Positions 12,063 through 21,548 of a stretch of 64,000 nt of DNA are shown here, piece after piece. Numbering within the stretch: the stretch's first letter is position 1; the number at the start of each line of letters is the position of its first letter. The stretch is from assembly GCA_023634235.1 (NCBI GenBank), contig JAMKCF010000001.1:14828258-14892257 (forward strand), in the 5' to 3' direction. Both the position numbers and the translations under genes were made by a program. A model generated the notes under the pieces. The model was given only the letters and a program-made list of their open reading frames with translations, did not search any database and was not told the DNA's origin. This stretch comes from Pisaster brevispinus. Taxonomy: Eukaryota > Echinodermata > Asteroidea > Forcipulatida > Asteriidae.

Positions 12063-12220
12063 TATTTTTAAAGAATTCAAAATATATATATATTTTTTTA
12101 ATCCATAATATTAGACACATATTAAAAGAAAGATATTTTAGTCATTCCTTGTGACTAACTGTTAGGCCGTACCTCTGCCTCTGCCTTATCATTTGAAGTC
12201 AGTCCAACACAATTATAAAA

Positions 12221-15200
12221 CTAGACATTAGGTGTTTGTGAACAAACACAAAGCTGTTCCGTTAAGTTGTGCTTTGATTAAACTCAAGTTTAATCTTCAA
12301 TGCACAAGGGGTCTATAATTGAAAAGAAATTGAAAATCGGGTGTTTAGTTCTTCAGATATGGTACAACTTCCGGTTGACCCGTAAGTAAAGGTCAACATG
12401 GGGTCACGGTAACCCAAGTTCAATTTTCAATGTGCAAAGGATCTAATAACTGAAAAGAAATGGAATTGGATTGTGTAGTTCTTGAGATATGGTCCCACTT
12501 CTGGTTGACCCGGAAGTAAAGGTTAACATGGGGTCACGGTAACCCCCTAGTTCAATCTTCAATGCTCAATGAGTCTATAACTGAAAAGAACTTGAAATGC
12601 ACATAATTATCGTTTCCAATCAGGCTCATAGTCTTTGTTATTTTTTTATATAAACTGTGCTTGAGGTATTAAATGCAAGAAACATTAAACGCTAGAGGGC
12701 GTTCCACAACAATTCGATTGCACATGCTCATTTATTTTGCAGGATGATTGTGCAGAGCCAAATAATGTTGCACTGAAGAGGCAATGTTTTTGATTACAAC
12801 CGCAGATGTGTTAACGTTTTTTTTACTCGAAATTTTGTTATTGAGGAACATGTCTCACAAGTATACTAAGCCTGTGACGGTTACACGGTTAACCAACCGA
12901 TCAACCGGTTAAACTTTTACATTTTTACAGTTCGGATAAACGTAAAACAATTCAATCAAAAAGTGCCGCGAAACATTGACTATAATAATTGCCTAGTTAG
13001 TCAAGTACACACGCCCACAAGCCAAAATTCTCTGCTAACCCCTGAAATACGCTTGATGTAAGCATGGAACTTGCTGCGGTAAGCATTGATTATTTGCTTT
13101 TGGTAAGCAGAGCCATGTATTTGGGCCTGGGTCTCACAACTTGGCGTATAAAGTGAACTATCCCTCATACGAATGAGCCCAATTTCATGGCTCTGGTTAC
13201 TGCCGAAATCCATGCTTACAGTCACCCATTCTCCGCCTATTTTGGAAGCGTCAAATTTTTGCGCTATTTGTGTAAGCGAAGAATGCCTAGCTACGTGAAG
13301 TACACATGCGCACAAGCCAAAATTCTCTGCTAACCCCTGAAATACGCTTGACGTAAGCACGGAATTCTCTGCCGTAAGCGTTGATTATTTGCTTTTGGTA
13401 AGCAGAGCCATGTATTTGGGCCTGGGTCTCACAACTTAGCGGATAAAGTGAATTATCCCTCAATTAAACGAATGTGCCCAATTTCATGGCTCTGGTTACT
13501 GCCGAAATCCATGCTAACAGTCACCCATTCTCCGCCTATTTTGGAAGCGTCAAATTTTTGCGCTATTTGTGTAAGTGAAGAATGCCTAGTTACATGAAGT
13601 ACACACGCACATAAGCACGGAATTCTCTGCTTCCGTAAGCGTTGACTCTTTGCTTTTGGTAAGCAGAGCCATGTATTTGGGCCTGGGTCTCACAACTTAG
13701 TGTATAAAGTGAACTACCCCTCATTTAAACAAATGAGCCCAATTACATGGCTCTGGTTACTGCTGAAATCCATGCTTACGGTCAACATTCTCCGCTTATT
13801 TTGCAAGCGTCGAATTTCTGCTCTAGCTGTGTAAGCGAAGAATGCCTAGTTACGTGAAGTACACACGAGAAAAAGCCGTTATTCTCTGCTAACCCCTGAA
13901 ATACGACGTAAGCGTTTTTGCTTACGGTAAGCAGAGTCATGAAATTGGGTCCAGGTCTCACAAGTTAGTACGCAAACCACACAAGACTGTATATCATGGA
14001 ATAGGTTTCACAATTTAGTACGTAAAGCAATCACACCACAGGTCTCACAAATTAGTAAGTAAAGCAATCACACCACAGGTCTCACAAGTTAGTAAGTAAA
14101 GATTGGTCTATGCTGTTGTATTAAAATCATAATTGTAAAAAAAAAAAAAACTTTTGAATATCGTGTTTGTTATTTTTGTTGCGATAAAATATTAAATGCG
14201 GTATGAGTTAATAAGTTAGTACATAACACAAACTGCCACTCTTATCAAAGAATTATGAATTCGAAACGAATTATGAATTTGAAACGAATTATTAATTCAA
14301 AACGAATCATTAATCTGTTACTACGCCTGCTTTCCGCTGATACACTGTAACATCTCAGTGCATGCCACAATTGCGCTTTAGTAGCACATAATAATTTTGG
14401 GTAGACGATTTAAATTTTGGTCTATGCTATTGTACTAACATTTGTTGTGTCTTTTTAATACTGAATGTTTTTGTTGGGCTAAAATAGTAAATGTTGGATA
14501 TGACTTTATTGTTCATTTTGGCTCTTCATGCACACCCATGAAAAAATGTATGTTTTCTTTTCTACACCTTTCCCCCCCATTCAGCTACAATTCGAGCCTC
14601 ATTGCAACCCCCAACAGGTTTGTTGTTTGCTACATAGTGATTTCCCTAAGTAATGCATTCGCACAAGAACCTTAAAAACGTGGTTTCAGGCGAATGGGTA
14701 GCCTTGTTTCCTTCACGATTCAGCTTCAAGTAATGCCTTTGCATAAGAAACCTAAAAGATTGTTTTCCAGTGAACGGGACCCAGGCGCAGACAAGTCTGA
14801 CACGCGGGCAACATCGTCCAAACACACGGCGTTCTATTTTCAACGTTCACGCTGAATAACAACAAGATCTGAGCGGACACGTCGCTCTGCGCTGAGAGCA
14901 AGAAAATTCTTCTCGATTCTTGTGAGTGAACGTAGACTTGTGTCAGTCGGCGCAGGAATGACTCTTTATAATATACTCTACATACAAAAATCGCAAAAAC
15001 ACAGATCATATGGGTTTAAGACTTGATCGAGTTGAAAAAAGGCAAGCAAGAGCACCGTTAAACTCGTATAGCGCCCTCATTTGTTAAAAAAATAGAGCTT
15101 GACTCCTTTTTTATTTATAAACTCACAGATTATTGGCAAAGTACCCGTGGCGTTAAATTTGCCTGAGAATTTGGTTTTTTTTTACTGACAATGTTTTGGT

Positions 15201-15774
15201 AAGTTTTGATGCTTTTAAACTGAAGTTCAATAAAATCTTTCTTGTTTTAAGAAACATTTGTGTAATCTAGGACGTTAAATTTGAGCTTAATTGAAAAAAT
15301 ATGTTTCTAGAAGTCGGAATTGATTCCACTATCTCCATGTGTTTTGTGCACGGGCGAAAATGCGCAATAAATGACGTCATTATGACGTCGTTCGTTGTTT
15401 TAGGCCGGAAAGCACATCTACAGTATCTCATAAGTCTAAAACTAAAAAAAGTTTGACGATCGGCGGTATACTTTTTGAGATATGGTGCTTACAAGGCTGG
15501 CTAATTAAATATTCACCTCGCTGTAAAGTGGCTAATTAATTAAGAATTTTAACAATTATCACAATAAATGTTAAGTTTATGTACTAAGCTTCAATTTGAT
15601 ATAGGACCAAACCCCTTCATATTTAAACATTAGGATATTTGGTGTATACAAAAAACGTGTACAAATGTTATGGGATTTAGGTGGAAACAAAGAATAATAC
15701 TAATAATAATAATAAAAACAATAAAAATCTCGACGAAAACAAAACCTGTTCCGACAGTAAGTCGGAACAGCTAA
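12221..15774 (-). mobile_element. Non-autonomous Helitron-like element, subfamily B
   Basis: The minus-strand 5' end is TTAG followed by the hairpin CTGTTCCGAC/GTCGGAACAG (10-bp stem, 5-base loop, 15,746-15,770). The 3' end at 12,221 is CTAG, preceded 11 bases upstream by the hairpin GTGTTTG/CAAACAC (12,232-12,249). An inverted copy of the 5' start, CGGAACAGCT, lies just inside the 3' hairpin. It sits between A and T with no target duplication, as Helitrons do. No Rep/helicase is encoded. Inside are short repeats with CTTCCGGTT-type motifs (12,360-12,540) and a ~300-bp tandem repeat. Confidence 0.75.
12992..13960. repeat. Tandem repeat, about 3.3 units of 260-300 bp
   Basis: The phrase CAGAGCCATGTATTTGGGCC recurs near 13,107, 13,403 and 13,663, and the AAATTCTCTGCTAACCCCTG phrase near 13,020, 13,318 and 13,880. 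Within each unit CAGAGCCATG and CATGGCTCTG form an inverted pair about 80 bases apart, so every unit can fold. No coding role is supported. Confidence 0.8.
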
Positions 15775-16386
15775 TGAATAAAAGACTGTTTTAACCTCTT
15801 GCTGGTTTTTTGAGAACGAGATTACACCTTTTCTTTTCATTACAAGTAAATATTTAAAACCAAGCATGTTACCTTTTTTTGGGGGGGGGGGATAAGCTCC
15901 CTGTTTTCTTTATGAAAAGAGCTTTTGGCACATTAAAACTTAATTAACTATAGTGATGTTATAACCTTAGACAACCACTTGTTTTTGTTATCCAACAGCT
16001 ATGTTTTAATTTCTCCAGTCTAACCATACTGAAAAACTTTTTATTTCTGTTGTTAATGTGTTTACAAACAACATTTTCCCTTGAAGGTCCCTTCTTTGTT
16101 GGGCCTTGTTTAAGTTTAAAGGGCCTATGAAACAATATTTTTCAACACTTGGAACAACTCTGTGTCCATTCCGACAAAACAATCCCCATCCTTGCCGAAC
16201 AGACTCTGAAAACCAAATCAGTACAATGAAATGTTATTTCATAACAAAAATTTACTTTCCGTTTTTTTTCTTCAAGTTGTCACAAAAAGCTGTACAAAAG
16301 GAAATACACTTAAATAAAAATGAACTTCATGGGCCATTTAATTTTAAAAGACAGACTGCTGGTTACTAAAAAGTAACCCCGTACAA
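15775..16386. other. Gypsy 3' region, no gene
   Basis: Lies between the Helitron-like element and the TatD-like fragment. It holds a G run near 15,880 but no integrase, envelope or other domain on either strand. Confidence 0.5.
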
Positions 16387-16726
16387 AAAATGTAGTGTTC
16401 TGCAGGCACTGTGTGCAGACGTCCTCCTCGTTTATCCGCCAGACACGGGCAACCTCATGGGCGACTAGGCGGGCATTTGTTGGGTTACTGTATGTTGAGC
16501 GGGACCATCGAGGAATGAAGTGGGGGGCGTCCGTTTCAAGCAAAAGTCGTATCAGCGGAATTCCTTTTGCCACGTCTTTAAGCTCGGGGTCATTTCTCAT
16601 GATGATGGGTGTCAGGCCAATGAAAAGGTTCGGGAATTGTCTGCACCATTTTCTCCCCGTTTTCCAGTTGCTGGTAAAACAATGGAGGTGGATTTTCCAT
16701 TGTTGTGGGAGAATCTCCGACACGAT
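16387..16726 (-). pseudogene. TatD-family nuclease fragment (C-terminal half) in the Gypsy pol region
   Basis: Beginning right after an acceptor-like TTTTCAG, the minus strand reads IHLHCFT, then FPNLFIGLTP, then IPLIRLLLETDAPHFIPR, an Asn-Pro step, and CLQNTTFF. These match the last half of TatD metal-dependent DNases: the His of strand HLHCF, the ETDAP motif with a metal-binding Asp, and the final N-x-x-x-F helix. The N-terminal D-x-H-x-H half is absent. TATDN2-type proteins are the closest family I recognise. It abuts the RNase H domain of the same element. Either an element of this lineage carried TatD downstream of integrase and an internal deletion joined the two, or a host exon was captured. 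Confidence 0.65.
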
Positions 16727-16764
16727 CTGAAAACAGTCGTCGTCAGCTTAAATCTTGTTAACCA

Positions 16765-17337
16765 AGCTAAACTGCTGTGGTCCGTTCTTATGTAAAATTG
16801 GCGCCCCAGTAAGTAATGCCGGAATTGGCGGGTAAAGCGTACTACTGCTAGGAGTTCTTTTCTAGTTGTGCAATACTTTCTTTGCGCCGGGGAAAGTACG
16901 TAACTACCATAGCCTATCACTTTCTCAACACCGTCTTGCGTTTGAAGCAGTTCTGCTCCAATTGCAGTATCTGAGGCGTCAGTGTCTAACACAAAAACGT
17001 CATTACTATAATTTCTGGGGAATGTTAGCAGGGGCCTAGACGTGAGCTTGTATTTTAATGCTTGGAAAGCTATCTCATGTTCACCTGTCCAAACAAACTG
17101 TACATTTTTCTTGGTAAGTTCGTATAAGGGACAAGCTAGTTTGGCGAAGTCCTTTACATGGGCCCTATGGTAGTTCATAAAGCCAAGGAACCTCTCTACG
17201 TCCTTGCTAGATACCGGTCTGGGCCAGTCTTGTACCGCGGATACACTATCTGGATTAGGTGATATACCATCCCTACTGACTAACTTTCCTAGGAAAATAA
17301 CTTCAGTTTGGAGTAGGTGGCACTTTTTTGCCTTCAA
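16765..17337 (-). pseudogene. Gypsy RNase H domain
   Basis: Follows the RT after a one-base shift near 17,337. Connection-domain residues (FLGKLVSRDGI, VERFLGFMNYHR) lead to the RNase H core: FVLDTDASDTAIGAEL with a catalytic Asp, TTRKELLAVV with the catalytic Glu, and IRTDHSSLAWL with a further Asp. The conserved segment that normally follows, leading to the integrase, is missing; the homology stops at about 16,765 and TatD-like sequence follows in another frame. Confidence 0.85.
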
Positions 17338-18545
17338 TTGAGATTATGTGTGCGAAATTTTTCTAAAACTTTCACAAAATTTTGGATTGAGTTCTTGAAA
17401 CTTGTTCCCAAGATAATGTCATCTAGATATGCTAAAACTTCGGTCCACTCTAATCCCCTGAGTATTAGTGTCATTGCCCTTTGGAAGGTAGCTGGTGCGT
17501 TACATAGCCCGAAGGGCATGCGTACATATTCGAAAAGCCCATACTTGGTAATAAAAGCTGTTTTGCTCCTATCTTCCTCAGACAGTTCAATCTGATAATA
17601 GCCACTACTCATATCTAGTGTACTGAAAAACATTGTCCCCTCTAAGACATCTAGACACTCCTCTATGTTTGGTAAAGGAAAGGCATCTTTTCTGGTTACG
17701 TTACTCAGGGCCCTATAATCGATACAATATCGAACTTTACCGTCTTTCTTTCTGACTAAAACGGGGGGTGAGGCCCATGCTGATGAAGAGGGTTGTATAA
17801 CACCTATTTTAAGCAAATCATCTAAATGTGTTCTATCTTCTTTTTCAAAACCAAGTGGGGTTCTTCGCATTTTCTGCCTAATAGGAGTGGCACTACCGGT
17901 ATGTATTGGGTGCTTTATGGCTGAGAATTTCCCTAGGTCCATGTCATCTTGGGAGAACACGTCTGCGTACTCCGTAAGTGTCTTTGCTAAAACTTCCAAT
18001 TCGTTCGAGGTTAGGTTTGTGTTTGAACGTTTCCACAATTCTTCAATATGCTTTGGAATGGCATTGACCTGTCTAACACCATTCTCGTTATACGCAGCCA
18101 ATGAACATCGGCCGGGTACATGAGTGGGTGAAGGCGTGTCCGTTCCTACCATTATATCTGTCACTTCCTCTGCTCTACCAATAAAATGACCCCTTTTTAA
18201 TCGAATATACTGATTACTGTCATTTCGTAAGGAGATGGGACACTCCCGTGATAAGTTATGGGTGTTATTACCTAAAGTAACTAACGTATACGGAATAAGA
18301 AGTCCCCTGTGGTCTTCTTCTGGGGCATGAATGATGTAGGATTTGTCAGAATTCTCATCAAACTGAACGGTTGTCTGAATGATTGAGTTCGGGGGCACTA
18401 CTGTTTTACTTTTCAGTACTACCCTTTGCACGGAGTATTTTTCATCATCATTTTGCCTCATATTTGCGTAGATTTTGTCCCCATTTAGCATCAACAAGTC
18501 ATTGGCAAGATCTATATTACCACCCTGTGCTATTAAGAAGTCCAA
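17334..18545 (-). CDS. pol: Gypsy protease C-terminus and reverse transcriptase
   Basis: A continuous ~400-residue frame. At its start LDFLIAQGG is the end of the aspartic protease (the ILGLDFL block begins just upstream, about 18,570). RT landmarks are SSSAWASPPVLVRKKDGKVRYCIDYRAL style fingers, FFSTLDMSSGYYQIEL with a catalytic Asp, FGLCNAPATFQRAM, and YLDD near 17,420 (catalytic pair). It copies element RNA into DNA. The frame ends in a stop at 17,334 that is bypassed only by a shift into RNase H, so it is a broken polyprotein. Confidence 0.88.
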   Translation of the reverse strand: MDFLIAQGGNIDLANDLLMLNGDKIYANMRQNDDEKYSVQRVVLKSKTVVPPNSIIQTTVQFDENSDKSYIIHAPEEDHRGLLIPYTLVTLGNNTHNLSRECPISLRNDSNQYIRLKRGHFIGRAEEVTDIMVGTDTPSPTHVPGRCSLAAYNENGVRQVNAIPKHIEELWKRSNTNLTSNELEVLAKTLTEYADVFSQDDMDLGKFSAIKHPIHTGSATPIRQKMRRTPLGFEKEDRTHLDDLLKIGVIQPSSSAWASPPVLVRKKDGKVRYCIDYRALSNVTRKDAFPLPNIEECLDVLEGTMFFSTLDMSSGYYQIELSEEDRSKTAFITKYGLFEYVRMPFGLCNAPATFQRAMTLILRGLEWTEVLAYLDDIILGTSFKNSIQNFVKVLEKFRTHNLN

Positions 18546-18928
18546 CCCTAGGATGAATGTGTCTGCGATAGGAGCGATCAGAATGTCCCATGTGTAGTTA
18601 TGTTGGCCTATATACGTAAAGGGACCTATGTGATTCGCGTAGCAATCATACTACTACATTTTTCGGCCCCCCTTAATAGAACTTTCTCTTTAACCTGAAA
18701 AGGGGGAGAAATTATATCTTGCCTGAGTGTGAACCCCTTGGATTTGTACCGGTATGACAAGACTAATTCCCTTAGAGTTTGAAAAATGAATTTCTCGGAG
18801 AGCAACGTCAGTTGAGCAATCCAACCTAGCTAGCGCCGGGTTGGGCTGCTGAACACTAGTGTTGTTCCCGGATACATCGTTACAATTCCCTTTTTGGCCA
18901 CTGTTCCTAATTTCGGCCGGCCGTTGGC
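18546..18928 (-). pseudogene. Gypsy protease region, active site lost
   Basis: Between gag and RT the minus strand has protease-like blocks: a VPLRIGQHNYTWDILIAPI stretch and ILGLDFL at the junction with the RT frame. The expected D-T/S-G active-site motif upstream is not present; a short deletion and frame changes lie where it should be (about 18,680-18,720). It could not have processed a polyprotein in its present state. Confidence 0.6.
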
Positions 18929-19504
18929 CTACACGACCGGCTTCTGCCCGTTTAAAGTTCTACGCGAGGGCGATGGTGAACGTGCGCGAACTTGAGCTGA
19001 ATCTTTATGTGGACGACCTCTCGCAAAATGACCGTTCTGGCCACAGTTAAAACAATTATACCTCCCAGGTGAACTCGCTGGGGTTGGGCTAGGATTTCTA
19101 GTGGGGTATTGCTTAGGTGAGTGGTCTGGCGAAAAACTTCTCTGGGCCGTGTTAGCTGTTGGGGGAGGTGTACGCATTGGCGGTGCACTATCGGTGCTAT
19201 GCGGGCGACCCTCTATGTAAGAGACTACTTTGCGCATATTGTCGTTGAATTCCGACCAATCTATATGAATGTCAACGTTGTTTTTACCCAACTGTTTAAC
19301 CTGTATCTGTTGGACCCTTGGACTACTTGAGCTATCATCAGCAGCACTGCCACTAAATGAAACTGGCCTCACTTTTGGTTTGTTCTTTGTAAGTAAGTTA
19401 TGATTATGTGCTGCTGTTTGTGTAAATTGTATCGCTTGGTTAAGTGTTTTGGGGTCGCGATACAACGCAAGTTCTGCGGCAGTGACATCATTACACCTTT
19501 TCAA
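18929..19504 (-). pseudogene. gag: Gypsy gag, C-terminal part with zinc knuckle
   Basis: Continues gag after a frameshift near 19,510. It has an alpha-helical capsid end (CNDVTAAELALYRDP), a linker rich in Ser and Pro, and one CCHC-type knuckle, CFNCGQNGHFARGRP, in which the last cysteine is replaced by Arg. It ends in a basic Ser/Arg tail. Gag packages the element RNA into particles. Confidence 0.78.
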
Positions 19505-19518
19505 AAACGCTTCTCTGG

Positions 19519-20016
19519 CTATTGTTTCAAAAACATCAGTGTTAGCAGTGGAATATGCCTAATGCGCTGCCCAAACACTTCAATTGACTCATCGTCTTGT
19601 TGGCGTATAGCTGCCAGTTCGGCTCGCTGTATGATTGGGTCTTTTATTTTGCCAAACATTTTCATTAATTGGGCTTTGGTGAGATTGTAGCTGTTTGCTA
19701 CCTCAGGTTCTTGCCACGCATAACAGTCAAGGGCTTTGCTGGTGAGCGCGCCTACTAAATGTAACAGTGTATCCTGGTCATCCCATTGGCAGCACTTTGC
19801 AATTATCTCAAATTTAGCGGCAAAGGCATGGAAATCAGAGATTCCATCATAGGGCGTGATTCTAGGGACCGCCTGCTTTCGGGGGCGGTTTGACCCGGCA
19901 GACACCGGGCCAGAGTCCGTTGCTAGATCTGTTGGTGGGGCCTGGTTAGTACAAGCTGAGCTGCCAGTGGAATTGTCTACCGTTTCTTTTATTGTCGGCT
20001 TTTGTTTAACACTATA
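19519..20016 (-). pseudogene. gag: Gypsy gag, capsid-like middle part
   Basis: After the DNA-transposon junction the minus strand reads a low-complexity linker and then a retrotransposon capsid domain: ITPYDGISDFHAFAAKFE, LLHLVGALTSKALDCYAW and AAIRQQDDESIEVFGQRI. The apparent start codon upstream lies inside the transposon end and is not genuine; the real N-terminal part is at 26,883-27,568. A frameshift near 19,515 separates it from the next piece. Confidence 0.8.
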
Positions 20017-20044
20017 TAGGAAACACTTTGTTTTTATTGGAAAC
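20017..20044 (+). repeat. Left terminal inverted repeat
   Basis: TAGGAAACACTTTGTTTTTA followed by TTGGAAAC; the right end has the same with two base changes. The phrase GGAAAC occurs twice within the repeat, a possible transposase-binding pattern (inference). Confidence 0.8.
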
Positions 20045-20589
20045 AGCTCTTTTTGAAAATTACTCATGTATTATTAACCTTTTACTGAGAGCCTATTTAC
20101 GAACTCGTAATTTGATACTAAAAAAAAAAAATTCATCCGCGGCGGGCCCAAATTCAGAAATGCTGGTTTGTTACTGAACAAAAATCCAAAATGGACCATA
20201 TCAATTTTGTTCAATCTGAGATGCTTTCATGTCTTTTTCTCAGAAGACCAAAGCAGGATTCGATTTTTTTCATTACAAAAATGAGGCACCTTCTTAGATT
20301 TTAAAAAACAAACACGTTTTACAATTAAACGAAAAATATTCACTGGAACAAGCCTAGAAGTGTTTGCAGTCGTTCTCAAATGATATTGGACTTAATGAGC
20401 ATCATAAATCAATAAAAAATATTACAATAACAAAAACAGATTAAAGAGAAAATAGAAGACAGTTTAAGTTTTCTCAATTATTATTTAATTCTTTATTATT
20501 CATATGAAGAAAAACAACACCTTCAGTTACCAGAAGTATTACAACAGGAAATTTTTTAACATTTTAAATCATTGATTCTACAATTATGT

Positions 20590-21440
20590 ACAAAAAGAGT
20601 AAAAATATTTAAAGTAAATTTTGCGACAACTGACCATCAACCAATCTACTGTATAAGGGTGGCCAATTGGCACCCTTCATGCACAGTGCATCCTACATGT
20701 ATGTACAAAAAAAAGCGTTGACAAATTCAAAGTAAATTTTGCGATAACTGACCATCAACCAATCTACCGTATAAGTGGCCAACTGGCACCCTTCATGCAC
20801 CGTGTATTCTTCATGTATGTACAAAAAAAGCGTTAAAAAATTCAAAGTAAATTTTGCGATAACTGACCATCAACCAATCTACTGTATAAGGGTGGCCAAT
20901 TGGCACCCTTCATGCACCGTGTATTCTACATGTATGTACAAAAAAAAGCGTTAAAAAATTCAAAGTAAATTTTGCGATAACTGACCATCAACCAGTCTAC
21001 TGTATAAGGGTGGCCAATTGGCACCCTTCATGCACAGTGCATCCTACATGTATGTAAAAAAAAAGTTATTATTCAAAGTAAATTTTGCGATAACTGACCA
21101 TCAACCAATCTACTGTATAAGGGTGGCCAATTGGCACACTTCATCTACCGTGTATCCTACATGTATGTAAAAAAAAAGTTATTATTCAAAGTAAATTTTG
21201 CGATAACTGACCATCAACCAATCTACTGTATAAGGGTGGCCAATTGGCACCCTTCATGCACCGTGTATTCTACATGTATGTACATAAAGGATAAAAATAT
21301 TCAAAGTAAATTTCAGATAATTTATGATCAACCAGTCTACTGTCTAAGGGTGGCCATTTGGCACCCTTCATGCACCGTGTATTCTACATGTATGTACAAA
21401 AAAAAAGAGTTAAAATATTCAAAGTAAATTTCGGATAACA
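20590..21440 (-). repeat. Left sub-terminal array, about 7 units of ~115 bp
   Basis: Each unit has AACTGACCATCAACCA, then GTATAAGGGTGGCCAATTGG, then ACATGTATGTAC and an A run. It is the reverse complement of the array at 25,080-26,330. Each unit contains the near-perfect palindrome GGGTGGCCAATTGGCACCC. Confidence 0.92.
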
Positions 21441-21548
21441 CCATTTAAAACAAAAGCTACCAAACCTTACCCCAAAATTGTTAGGTCAAATCAGCTCAAT
21501 TAGTTTGATTCATCTGACTCGTAATCGAACACATTTTTCTCGGTGTAC

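Noticed and set aside
19519..20067. Start codon at 20,067 for gag
   Set aside because: It lies inside the DNA-transposon end; the true upstream coding part is at 26,883-27,568.
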